From: an uncultured Chitinophagaceae bacterium
GTDB taxonomy: Bacteria > Bacteroidota > Bacteroidia > Chitinophagales > Chitinophagaceae
Length of the DNA stretch: 64,000 nucleotides
Assembly: GCA_903895845.1 (NCBI GenBank)
Contig: CAITVK010000114.1
Span: 124,001-188,000 of the forward strand
Reading direction: 5' to 3'
This document shows positions 50,711 through 58,977 of the stretch, in pieces. The notes below the pieces were generated by a model. It did no database searches and was not told the DNA's origin. It saw only the letters and a program-made list of their open reading frames with translations. Positions within the stretch are counted from its first letter, which is position 1. Each line of letters begins with the position of its first letter. The position numbers and the translations under genes are program-made.

Positions 50711-52021
50711 ATGAAGCTCAAATATTTTATCTTTTCGTTAGTTATTCCCTTTTTTCCTACAGCATTTGCATTTGCATGGAGTGCAACAGGGCATGGAATT
50801 GTTGGAGACATTGCCTATAAACACCTTTCTCCGTTGGCACAATCGAGGGTTGCCTATTATTTAAAAGGTAGATCCGTGCATCTGGCCTGCACCTGGATGG
50901 ATAGCGTAAAAAGCATCAGGGCTTATTCGTATTTAACGCAACGCCATTACCTTAATCTAGACAAAGGGGTTACTTACGACACAACTAGTACCAACGACGT
51001 TGTGTTTGAACTGAAAAGGGTAATTGAGCAGTTGTCTAATAGGGGTAATCTTAGCGATAGTCTAATTACGCAATATGTATTGGAAGTTTTTCATTTGGTA
51101 GGCGATATTCATCAACCACTTCATTGTGGCTATGGTAGTGATAATGGTGGAAATAGTGTAAATCTTACTTTTTTAGGTCAAAGTACCGAGCTTCATGCCG
51201 TTTGGGACAACTCTATCATCCAATCTGCCAAGGTATCGGTTGCATCTGTCATTGCCGCTTATCCGTATACGCCAGAAGAAATTCAGCAAATTCAACAAAT
51301 AAATGTTCTTGAATGGATGAATGAATCGGTTCAATTGGTAGATACCTGTTATTACCCTGAGAAGAAAAATGTGCTTGATTCGGATTATGTGAAAACCCGT
51401 TTGCCCGTTGTACAACAACGATTGTATCAAGCTGGTTTGCGCTTGGCAGCTGTATTGGAGATGCTGTTTGGCGATAGCTCTACTTTGCCAGTAAACTTAT
51501 TGTCGTTTGATGTGCAGTCCTCCAACCAAACAAATACGTTGTTTTGGGAAACTAGTAACAGCAACATGGTGGTTCGGTTTATAGTAGAAGCCAGTAAAGA
51601 TGGCATCAACTTTAATACAGCAGGCACAGTAGAAAGTAACGGATTGAAGGAAGCTAATTCTTATCATTTTGAGGATGCACAAACAAATAGTAACGTTTAT
51701 TATCGTTTAAAAATGGAGTTGAATGATGGCTCTACACAATATAGTTCGGTAGTGAAAGCTAGTTGGGGAAGTGCTGAAAAGTTTGTCATCAATATCTCGC
51801 CAAACCCTGCAAAATCGTTTTTAAATGTTCAGTTTGATGAGCGTATCAGCAATACAGTGACTATAAAACTATTAGGCCTTGATGGAAAGGTATTTAGGGT
51901 ACAACAATATCCATTAACTACGGGCAATGTAACCGTAAATTTTGACCTCACAGGGCTCGCAAAGGGGGTATATATATTGTATGTGGAAGGATTGGGGATG
52001 AAGAAGGTTGTGGTTGAATAG
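50711..52021 (+). CDS. S1/P1 nuclease with type IX secretion C-terminal domain
   Basis: The 436-residue protein has a signal peptide (about 1-22) and then the mature N-terminus WSATGHGIVGDIAYKHLSP, where the Trp binds zinc in S1/P1 nucleases. The zinc-binding HxxxD and HxxxH regions follow (HLVGDIHQPLHCGYG, about 128-142). The domain ends near residue 250. The C-terminal 80 residues form a Por-secretion/T9SS sorting domain (ISPNPAKSFLNVQF to LAKGVYILYVEG). It is probably a secreted enzyme that cleaves single-stranded DNA or RNA and 3'-nucleotides, for nutrient scavenging. Confidence 0.93.
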   Translation: MKLKYFIFSLVIPFFPTAFAFAWSATGHGIVGDIAYKHLSPLAQSRVAYYLKGRSVHLACTWMDSVKSIRAYSYLTQRHYLNLDKGVTYDTTSTNDVVFELKRVIEQLSNRGNLSDSLITQYVLEVFHLVGDIHQPLHCGYGSDNGGNSVNLTFLGQSTELHAVWDNSIIQSAKVSVASVIAAYPYTPEEIQQIQQINVLEWMNESVQLVDTCYYPEKKNVLDSDYVKTRLPVVQQRLYQAGLRLAAVLEMLFGDSSTLPVNLLSFDVQSSNQTNTLFWETSNSNMVVRFIVEASKDGINFNTAGTVESNGLKEANSYHFEDAQTNSNVYYRLKMELNDGSTQYSSVVKASWGSAEKFVINISPNPAKSFLNVQFDERISNTVTIKLLGLDGKVFRVQQYPLTTGNVTVNFDLTGLAKGVYILYVEGLGMKKVVVE

Positions 52022-52071
52022 ATACAGATAGATTGTATTTCGGCTACCTGATAAAACAAATTGATAATATT

Positions 52072-52125
52072 GAGCAAGCAATAAAAAAGGTCACATAAAT
52101 GTGTGACCTTTTTTATTGCTTGCTC
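52072..52125 (+). terminator. Terminator of the S1/P1 nuclease gene
   Basis: A perfect 24-bp inverted repeat (52072-52095 with 52102-52125) has a 6-nt loop. The stem contains A- and T-rich segments around GGTCACA/TGTGACC. Confidence 0.88.
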
Positions 52126-52221
52126 CGGAAGAAACTTCAGACCTTCTTTTCAAGCTCATTACTAGTTGGTTTATAGTTTGGTATTTGAGCTACAAATGGG
52201 TTTTGCTTATGTATTAGACAC

Positions 52222-52253
52222 AAAAAAAGCCACACAAATGTGTGACTTTTTTT
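52222..52253 (-). terminator. Terminator downstream of the tRNA-Asn fragment
   Basis: AAAAAAAG then a CACACA stem and a T run. On the minus strand it directly follows the 3' end of the tRNA-Asn fragment, as expected for the original tRNA gene's terminator. Its stem resembles that of the neighbouring terminator at 52072-52125. Confidence 0.8.
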
Positions 52254-52255
52254 CG

Positions 52256-52302
52256 CTCCCGAATCTGGACTTGAACCAGAGACCCTCTGATTAACAGTCC
52301 GA
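52256..52302 (-). other. attL: 3' fragment of tRNA-Asn (GTT)
   Basis: On the minus strand this 47-nt piece gives tRNA positions 27-73: anticodon loop CTGTTAA (anticodon GTT, Asn), variable loop, T arm with TTCAAGT, acceptor strand and discriminator G. The D arm and 5' acceptor strand are missing, since the sequence to the right is unrelated. One anticodon-stem pair is mismatched. This is the remnant expected where a tyrosine integrase has recombined within a tRNA gene. The complete tRNA should lie at the far end of the element, beyond the window. Confidence 0.88.
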
Positions 52303-52463
52303 GTTTATGCCTTATTCTTGCTTTCCAATGCCTTCTTTTGCTACCATTATTAGGCATTTTACAGTACAAATCTTCTTTTATTTTCTTTTATTACTACTTT
52401 GTTTAGCTTTTATTCGTATCTTTATGGTCGCATTTGTGGTCGCAATGCTTAATATAAAAAGGA

Positions 52464-53681
52464 ATGTCAGAGCAAAAAGTAACAGTTAGTTTTTACCTAG
52501 AAAAGACAAAACCTAATGCAGAAAACAAGTGTTTAATCAAAATGGTAATTTATTGCAACCCCAATAAAAAGAGGTTTTCAACTAATTGCCATGCTACTAT
52601 AGAAGAGTGGGAAAAGCTAAATGGTGCAAATCTTAGGGATGCCAATCTAAAAACAATTAAAACCAACCTAAATGTAAAACAGCAAAAAGCTGAAAAAATA
52701 ATAGCGAGCTTGATCCCTTTTTCCTTTGTTGCTTTTGAAGAATCATTTTTTAGTAACTCGATTGTAAACAAGAATACAGCCTTGCAATATTGGTTTGATA
52801 CCTACATAAAGAGTTTATATGATAAGGGCAGGGTTGGTACTGCTTCATCATATAAGACTACTATTAATTCTTTGAACGAGTTTAAGAAAGGTCTGCATGT
52901 TCATGATATTACCCTGGCTCTTTTAGAGGATTATGAAACATATATGCTCAAGAACGAAAAATCTAATACCACTATAGGTATTTATTTGCGCCAACTTCGT
53001 GCAATAATCAATCAAGCAATTGATGCTGGGTTACTCTCACAGGATAAGTATCCTTTTAAAAAATATGAAATTCCTGCAAGCCAAAATATTAAAAAAGCAC
53101 TTTCTGATATTGAAATAAACAAATTACTTAATCACACTCCAACCAAAGAAGATGAACAAAAGGCACTTGACTTTTGGTTATTATCTTACTTATGTAGTGG
53201 TATCAACTTCGCCGACATTATCCAGTTAAAGCCTTCAAACATTGATGGTAGTTATTTAAACTTTATTCGTCAAAAAACAAAGAACACTAAAAAGAAAGAC
53301 TTGCGGCCTATAAAAATTGGTTTGCATCCACGGGCAATAGCCATAATAACCCAATGGAAAAATACTGATGTTAAAAACCCCTATTTGTTTCCGATACTTG
53401 AAGAAGGCTTACAACCAATTACGGTTAAGCATCGTTGTCAAAGGTTTATTAAGTGGGTTAATAAGAGAATGGAAAACATAAGGCAGGAGTTGGGCATAGA
53501 CCAAAAAATAGGCACTTATGCGGCAAGGCATACATTTTCAACTGTAATGAAAAGAAGGGGTGTTTCAACTGAATTTATCAAAGAGTCACTAGGGCATAGT
53601 TCAATTTCTGTAACTGAAAATTATTTAGATAGTTTCAACGACGATGTAAAGCTTGATTACACTAAGTTTCTAACAAGTTAA
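52464..53681 (+). CDS. Tyrosine-type site-specific integrase (Bacteroidetes element type)
   Basis: The 405-residue protein has an N-terminal arm-binding domain (about 1-95), a SAM-like core-binding domain (about 105-200, YWFDTYIKSLYDKGRVGTA) and a catalytic domain. The catalytic residues R355 and H356 (YAARHTF), the later LGHSS histidine and the nucleophile Y387 (VTENYLDSF) are present. The first catalytic arginine is replaced: the motif reads LCSGINFADIIQLK. Loss of this arginine is also known in the CTnDOT integrase. The gene is 160 bp from the tRNA-Asn fragment, as expected for the enzyme that made this insertion. Confidence 0.93.
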   Translation: MSEQKVTVSFYLEKTKPNAENKCLIKMVIYCNPNKKRFSTNCHATIEEWEKLNGANLRDANLKTIKTNLNVKQQKAEKIIASLIPFSFVAFEESFFSNSIVNKNTALQYWFDTYIKSLYDKGRVGTASSYKTTINSLNEFKKGLHVHDITLALLEDYETYMLKNEKSNTTIGIYLRQLRAIINQAIDAGLLSQDKYPFKKYEIPASQNIKKALSDIEINKLLNHTPTKEDEQKALDFWLLSYLCSGINFADIIQLKPSNIDGSYLNFIRQKTKNTKKKDLRPIKIGLHPRAIAIITQWKNTDVKNPYLFPILEEGLQPITVKHRCQRFIKWVNKRMENIRQELGIDQKIGTYAARHTFSTVMKRRGVSTEFIKESLGHSSISVTENYLDSFNDDVKLDYTKFLTS

Positions 53682-53683
53682 TT

Positions 53684-54721
53684 ATGGAAAAAATTATGAG
53701 TACCCCATTAGATTTTATACACAGGATATTGTTTTTGGACTTGAAACAATTAATAGATAGCAATTCTACTGAAGTAAAGTTTAAATCACTATTAATGGAC
53801 TTAAATGAAGAACATTATAGTTTTCAACCTACCCATCAGACAGATTTTCCAAAGCCGCTTACTTCAAAACGAAAATACTTTTTGCGCCTGATTAATAATG
53901 ACACAATTTCTTTTTTAAATGCCCTTCATAAAAACATAAATGATTCTTTAAACGATAACGAGAAAAAGTACTGGATAAGTTTAACCCTAAAAATGGCTAC
54001 TTCTCAAAAGTTGAAAGATACTAATTCTATCATTTCTGAAAACACCTACGATCTTGAATTATTAAACTCAAGCGACAAATCAATAAGAAACAATACTGCA
54101 ATGCTAGATAAAGTATTTATATACAATTATCTAAAACAAGAGCTTGTAAGGGTATACTTTGAAATTCAGGACACCTATTCCAATTATATTAACCCGGAAG
54201 AAATATTGACAATAGCAAATTTGTATGAAATTTATTTTCATGAAAATTTGCCTTCAAAGTCTCCATTCATTGAAGCAGACAAAATCAATTTACCCACCCC
54301 GGCATCAAAGACAGTACTTAAAGAAGCGAAGCCAGTTTTTAATGCTATTAAAGGAGACTTTAGGAGTACAGCAAAAATATTGGACTATGTTACCATCGTA
54401 AAGAATCCAGATTATTTTGCCCAATTTGAGGAAAGCCTATTTATCCATGACTTTATCAATAAGGATTATAATTTCAAACCCATCCACAACCAAATAAACC
54501 AACTTGCTTGCATTTATAATGCTTTAATCAAAAAAGGTTATTTCAATACTCGAGATTTCGAGAAAAAGAAAACTATCAAACCCATTGATGTTCGCAAATT
54601 CCTAGACGACCGTTATAACGCCAAATTAGATAAGCAATTTAGAACCTTTGCCAGTGCTCCTGCAAGAGTTTCAGAATTTATCAGTGCTACCTTTTGGATA
54701 GATCAATTACCCGCTTGTTAA
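53684..54721 (+). CDS. Unknown protein downstream of integrase
   Basis: I do not recognise a family for this 345-residue protein. It has no signal peptide or membrane helix and is mostly helical by eye, with many Lys, Asn and Leu (for example KRKYFLRLINNDTISFLNAL and EKKYWISLTLKMA). The C-terminus contains KPIDVRKFLDDRYNAKLDKQ. It starts two bases after the integrase stop codon, so it is cotranscribed with it. RteC-like regulators occupy similar positions in Bacteroides elements, but I see no clear match. Confidence 0.75.
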   Translation: MEKIMSTPLDFIHRILFLDLKQLIDSNSTEVKFKSLLMDLNEEHYSFQPTHQTDFPKPLTSKRKYFLRLINNDTISFLNALHKNINDSLNDNEKKYWISLTLKMATSQKLKDTNSIISENTYDLELLNSSDKSIRNNTAMLDKVFIYNYLKQELVRVYFEIQDTYSNYINPEEILTIANLYEIYFHENLPSKSPFIEADKINLPTPASKTVLKEAKPVFNAIKGDFRSTAKILDYVTIVKNPDYFAQFEESLFIHDFINKDYNFKPIHNQINQLACIYNALIKKGYFNTRDFEKKKTIKPIDVRKFLDDRYNAKLDKQFRTFASAPARVSEFISATFWIDQLPAC

Positions 54722-54918
54722 ATTTCGGAAATTTGCTTTCAAATTTCCATTTCAAATTTCCACTGTTTTATTGTAATCCTTTACAGTAAAGGCTTTCGCC
54801 ATTTCCAAATTTCCACTTTCTCCATTTCCAGCCCCCATTTACCACTTTTACAAAGTCATAGCAACACTGTGATGATAACTGGCCAGTTGTGTTTTTTTAA
54901 TTTATAACTTTTTACAAA

Positions 54919-55215
54919 ATGGAAGAAGTAATTAAAAGGCTAGATAAAATAGCAGCCTTATTAGAATGCCAAAATTTGGCACAAAAAGCACTGTTCAACT
55001 TCAATGAAACATGCCAGTATCTGGATGTAAGTGAGTCACATTTGTATAAACTTACAAGTGCCAGGCAAATCCCCCATTTCTGCCCACAAGGCAAGAAATT
55101 GTATTTTAAACGTGAAGAGCTAAACGAATGGCTTCAAAGAAATAGGCAATTGACTACTGCCCAAGTAGAAGCCAATGTTGAGTTGGAATTATCAACCCAA
55201 AAAAGGAAAAAATAA
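54919..55215 (+). CDS. Excisionase-like helix-turn-helix protein
   Basis: The 98-residue protein has a helical N-terminus and a MerR/HTH_17-type DNA-binding domain (about 32-75): FNFNETCQYLDVSESHLYKL and KKLYFKREELNEWLQRNRQ, the classic 'helix-turn-helix domain 17' pattern of excisionases in Bacteroidetes elements. It probably binds att sites or controls the downstream replication/mobilisation gene, which starts 28 bp later. The 200-bp gap upstream (54722-54918) holds repeated AAATTTCCA words and likely the promoter. Confidence 0.88.
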   Translation: MEEVIKRLDKIAALLECQNLAQKALFNFNETCQYLDVSESHLYKLTSARQIPHFCPQGKKLYFKREELNEWLQRNRQLTTAQVEANVELELSTQKRKK

Positions 55216-55242
55216 GTTCCCTCACATTTTAAAAGTTCAGAA

Positions 55243-57561
55243 ATGGCAACAAGTACAATTTTCAAAAACTTTGCAACTCCTGTAGGGAATAAATCTTTGA
55301 TACTCATTTCAAAGGATATTGCTTCCAATAAGTACAAGGCAGAAGTCGAGGAAATACAATCACTGTTAGCCCAAGGAAATGTAAAGGAAGCTGCTGAAAA
55401 AAAGCAGCAGCTTCCAGCTTTTACGCCTTCGGCTACCTTCACAGACAAAAGGTTGTTACAACATTTAGAGCATTATAGTGGCTTTGTTCATTTGGACTTT
55501 GATAAGCTTACACCCCTTCAAATGAAAACAGCTTTTCAAACCATTGCATCTATTCCTTTTACATTTCTTTGCTTTCGTAGCCCAAGTGGCAACGGCCTAA
55601 AAGTCTTTGTAGAAGTAAGTACAGAAGCTTTGCACCATGACATTGCTTATAGGCAAGTGCAGCTTTTCTACGAAGAAAAAATTGGCATCCCATCCGATTC
55701 TAAATGTAAAGACATTACTAGGCTTTGCTTTATGAGTTACCATCCAGAGTTATACAAGAATATCAGCAACCAGAAATTTACGGTAATACTACCTAAAATA
55801 ATGGAAATTGCCCCAAAGCTTGATATTCCTGTTATTGCAAAAGTGGAGGAAGTAAAAGAAGAAGTAATAGAAGTAGATGAAACAGAATTACAAAAATCAT
55901 TACTAGAATGCAAAAGGTTTACAGAGCAGAAAAAAGAGTATATCGAAGGCAGTAGGAATGAGTTTATTTATACCCTCGCATCCAACTGCAATCGCAAGGG
56001 TATAACTCAAGATGTTGCTTTACAATTTGCTCAGTCAAACTACGATTTGCCTGATAAAGAGATTGTTGCATCTTTCAAAAGTGCTTATTCTAATCATTCA
56101 GCAGAATTTGCAAAGTTTGCAAACCCTGCAATGTTGCAAAAAGAGGACAACACTTTAGAAGAATCAGCAACAAGCAAAATTCAAAATACAAAACCTACTC
56201 AACCCATCCCAGACGACGATCCTTTAGAAGATTATTTAAAAAGTACGCCAATGATACCTGATGAAGTGTTTTCAGCTTTGCCGCACTTATTAAAAGAAGG
56301 TGCAAGGGCTTTTACAGATAAACGCAAAAGAGATGTGTTTTTTACTGGGGCAATTGCAATCATCAGTGGTTGCTTGCCAAATGTCACAGGTGTATATTTT
56401 CAAGAAAGGGTCTATCCACATTTATACACTTTTATTATTGCCCCAGCGGCTAGTGGTAAGGGTGTTCTCAAAAATGCCAAAAGGCTTGCAGACAAATACC
56501 ACCAAAAGATTTTACAAAAAAGTAAGGATGCGCAAAAAGTTCACGAGGCAGCAATGTCAGAATTTAAAATGTTAGAGCGCAGCAAAAAGCCAACGCAATC
56601 AGTTCCAGAAAAACCGTTAGCACCACCTTTTAAAATCGTATTTATCCCAGCCGATTGTAGTAAAGCTCGGATGATAGAGCATTTAAAAGCCAATGATGGT
56701 CAAGGGATTATATGCGAAACCGAAGCAGACACTATGAGTAGTGCTAAAAAGCAAGATTGGGGCGACTATTCTACCATCCTTCGTGCAGCTTTTCATCATG
56801 AAACTATTGCTAGTACCCGAAAAACGGATAATCAATACGATGAAATAAACGAGCCTCGTTTGGCAGTAACCCTTTCAGGTACGCCCGCACAAGCTCCCCG
56901 GCTCTTATCTTCTGCCGAGGATGGTTTATTTAGTCGGTTCTTATTCTATGCGTATAAAAATAATATCGAATGGCAAGACCCTTCACCACAAAGCAATGCA
57001 GTTGTTTATAATGACCATTTCGAGGCACTGTCAGTACAAGTTCTAGAGATAATAACGCTATTGGAGCAATCCCCTACCAACTTCCAGTTAACGCCGCCAC
57101 AGTGGCAAATTATCAATACAAAGTTTCCTTCTATGCTTGCCGAAGTAGTTACTTACACCAGCGAAGATGCCGCAGGGGTAGTATATCGTTTAGGGTTGAT
57201 ATGTTTTAGAATGTGTATGATATTTTCAGCATTACGCAAATACGAAAATGCCGAAATGACCGAAACAATTTTTTGTACTGATGAAGATTTCAATAATGCA
57301 ATTCAAATAATCCATACCTATTTGCAGCACAGTTTGCTAATGTTCAACAATTTGCCTAAGCAAAGCGAAACAATGCAATTCCTTTCAGGCAATGGCAAAA
57401 AAAAATTCTTCGAGGCTTTGCCTATCGAATTTACAAGAAAAGAAGCAACCGAAATAGGGGTAACTTTTAAGCTATCAGCCCGAACGGTCGATGAAGTACT
57501 AAAATGCTCTATCGGCTACACCCTCAATAAAATAAAGGGCGGACACTATCAGCGTCTATAA
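55243..57561 (+). CDS. VirE_N/BT4734-like and DUF3987 protein (primase/helicase-like)
   Basis: The 772-residue protein has an N-terminal VirE_N (BT4734-like) domain (about 45-170, SGFVHLDFDKLTPLQMKTAF). A helical middle follows, then a DUF3987 domain (about 345-700) with a P-loop APAASGKG (about 400-407) and the conserved CETEADTMSSAKKQDWGDYS. Proteins with this pairing are common in Bacteroidetes transposable and integrative elements and are thought to act in element replication or mobilisation. It forms a unit with the preceding HTH gene. Confidence 0.88.
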   Translation: MATSTIFKNFATPVGNKSLILISKDIASNKYKAEVEEIQSLLAQGNVKEAAEKKQQLPAFTPSATFTDKRLLQHLEHYSGFVHLDFDKLTPLQMKTAFQTIASIPFTFLCFRSPSGNGLKVFVEVSTEALHHDIAYRQVQLFYEEKIGIPSDSKCKDITRLCFMSYHPELYKNISNQKFTVILPKIMEIAPKLDIPVIAKVEEVKEEVIEVDETELQKSLLECKRFTEQKKEYIEGSRNEFIYTLASNCNRKGITQDVALQFAQSNYDLPDKEIVASFKSAYSNHSAEFAKFANPAMLQKEDNTLEESATSKIQNTKPTQPIPDDDPLEDYLKSTPMIPDEVFSALPHLLKEGARAFTDKRKRDVFFTGAIAIISGCLPNVTGVYFQERVYPHLYTFIIAPAASGKGVLKNAKRLADKYHQKILQKSKDAQKVHEAAMSEFKMLERSKKPTQSVPEKPLAPPFKIVFIPADCSKARMIEHLKANDGQGIICETEADTMSSAKKQDWGDYSTILRAAFHHETIASTRKTDNQYDEINEPRLAVTLSGTPAQAPRLLSSAEDGLFSRFLFYAYKNNIEWQDPSPQSNAVVYNDHFEALSVQVLEIITLLEQSPTNFQLTPPQWQIINTKFPSMLAEVVTYTSEDAAGVVYRLGLICFRMCMIFSALRKYENAEMTETIFCTDEDFNNAIQIIHTYLQHSLLMFNNLPKQSETMQFLSGNGKKKFFEALPIEFTRKEATEIGVTFKLSARTVDEVLKCSIGYTLNKIKGGHYQRL

Positions 57562-57577
57562 TTTTTTTGTTTGCCTC

Positions 57578-57693
57578 TTTTTGTTCCTGCTCCCGCTCCT
57601 TTTTGTTCCTACCCCCTCTCCTTTTTGTTCCTACCCCCTCTCCTTTTGGAGAGGGCTGGGGTGAGGTCGGTTGGGGGGCAGGTCGGGTGAGGT
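57578..57693. repeat. 22-bp direct repeats ending in a GC-rich palindrome
   Basis: TTTTTGTTCCT occurs at 57578, 57600 and 57622, 22 bp apart, each followed by a C-rich stretch. The third unit runs into CCCTCTCCTTTTGGAGAGGG and then GGGGTGAGGTC twice. This last part belongs to the dispersed PSPKGE-type palindromic repeat also seen in thrB. The remaining gap to 57798 is AT-rich without a gene. Confidence 0.8.
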
Positions 57694-57798
57694 CATTTTT
57701 TTGCAACATTGCAGACTTTGCAAGCTTTGCAAATAATATCTAATCTGCCACTCATAATCCATTTTACTATACCTTAATCTTTCATTTATCTTTCTTTT

Positions 57799-57885
57799 GT
57801 CAACCTATAGCTTTACTTTCTTTCATTTATTGTCAAGTTATACCTTTACTTTTGTACTTATTTAGTCAAGCTATAACTTTACTAT
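57799..57885. promoter_or_regulatory. Three 33-bp-spaced direct repeats before mobile mystery A
   Basis: GTCAACCTATAGCTTTACTT (57799), GTCAAGTTATACCTTTACTT (57832) and GTCAAGCTATAACTTTACTA (57865) start 33 bp apart. The last copy ends one base before the start codon at 57887. The arrangement suggests three operators for the HTH protein encoded just downstream (autoregulation). 33 bp is about three helical turns, so the sites would lie on one face. Confidence 0.75.
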
Positions 57886-57886
57886 T

Positions 57887-58345
57887 ATGAGCAAAAAGTC
57901 ATTACAGATACAACAACTCAACAGCAAAATGCTGTCTTTCTCCATTTTGCATAAAGTGGCTACGCCACCAACCGGATGGGTAAAAGCCATTCGTCTAGCA
58001 CTAGGCATGAGTATGTTACAGTTAGGCAATCGCCTTTCTATCACCAAACAGGGTGTGCAAGAAATGGAACTTAGGGAACAAGATGGCACTATTTCCATCA
58101 AGGCATTGCGGGAAGCTGCTAGGGCATTGGATATGCAATTAGTCTATGGCTTTGTTCCCAATGATGGTAGTTTAGAGGCATTAATAGACCGCAAGGCAAA
58201 AGAACTAGCTACGCAAATTGTTTTGCGTACTTCCAATACAATGAAGCTGGAAGACCAGGAGAATACAAAACAACGCATCGAAAAAGCAATACAAGAAAGG
58301 GCTTATGCCATCAAAAACGAAATGCCTAAAACACTATGGGATTAG
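57887..58345 (+). CDS. Mobile mystery protein A (HTH regulator)
   Basis: The 152-residue protein matches mobile mystery protein A: a conserved N-terminus (LQIQQLNSKMLSFS), TPPTGWVKAIRLALGMSM, then an HTH (about 45-85, QLGNRLSITKQGVQEMELRE) and a helical C-terminus. This family travels in mobile elements with mobile mystery protein B. It is thought to act as the DNA-binding antitoxin-like partner. Its 3' end overlaps the next start by 10 bp. Three repeated sites lie directly upstream. Confidence 0.92.
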   Translation: MSKKSLQIQQLNSKMLSFSILHKVATPPTGWVKAIRLALGMSMLQLGNRLSITKQGVQEMELREQDGTISIKALREAARALDMQLVYGFVPNDGSLEALIDRKAKELATQIVLRTSNTMKLEDQENTKQRIEKAIQERAYAIKNEMPKTLWD

Positions 58346-58932
58346 ATTATGAATACATAGACGGGCAAACCCCGTTAGATGAAGACGAAAAAGAAGGCTT
58401 GCTCATCCCAACTATTGCCACTCGTGGCGAGTTAGATGAGTTCGAGCAACAGAACATAGAGCAAGCGTTGCTATGGTCTTTAAACCGTTCTTTCAAAGCC
58501 GAGACGGTGTTTACCGAAAAATTCATTAAAGCTCTACATAAACGAATGTACGGCGATGTGTGGGCTTGGGCGGGAGAGTTTCGCAAATCCAATAAAAACA
58601 TTGGGATAGATAAATACCAAATACCAACCGAATTAAGGTATTTGTTGGATGATGCAAAATTTTGGTATGCAAACAATACCTTTAGCCCCACCGAGCTCAC
58701 CATTCGTTTCAAGCACCGCCTAGTAAGTATCCATTGTTTTCCAAATGGAAACGGAAGGCATAGTCGGTTAATGGCAGATATTATAATAGAGAAAATATTC
58801 AAACAAAAGGTATTTTCTTGGGGTGCTACAAATTTAGTACGGCAGGGTAATACAAGAACAACCTACCTTAGTTCGATTAAAGCAGCAGATAATGGTGATA
58901 TTCAACCATTAATAACATTCGCACAGGCTTAA
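58336..58932 (+). CDS. Mobile mystery protein B (Fic domain)
   Basis: The 198-residue protein contains a Fic fold with the core motif HCFPNGNGRHSR (His133). In AMP-transferring Fic proteins the residue after HxFx is Asp or Glu; here it is Asn, which is usual for this family and may alter metal binding. The upstream helices (YGDVWAWAGEFRKSNKNIGI) are typical. With protein A it forms a toxin/antitoxin-like pair found mostly on mobile elements. The target is unknown. Translation is coupled to gene A by the 10-bp overlap. Confidence 0.92.
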   Translation: MGLDYEYIDGQTPLDEDEKEGLLIPTIATRGELDEFEQQNIEQALLWSLNRSFKAETVFTEKFIKALHKRMYGDVWAWAGEFRKSNKNIGIDKYQIPTELRYLLDDAKFWYANNTFSPTELTIRFKHRLVSIHCFPNGNGRHSRLMADIIIEKIFKQKVFSWGATNLVRQGNTRTTYLSSIKAADNGDIQPLITFAQA

Positions 58933-58977
58933 AAAACCTTGATTCGTTTTTACTCCTACTTAAAAAATAGACCGATT

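Noticed and set aside
52256-52330. A complete tRNA-Asn gene
   Set aside because: Only positions 27-73 are present; the D arm and 5' acceptor strand are missing, so it is an attachment-site remnant.
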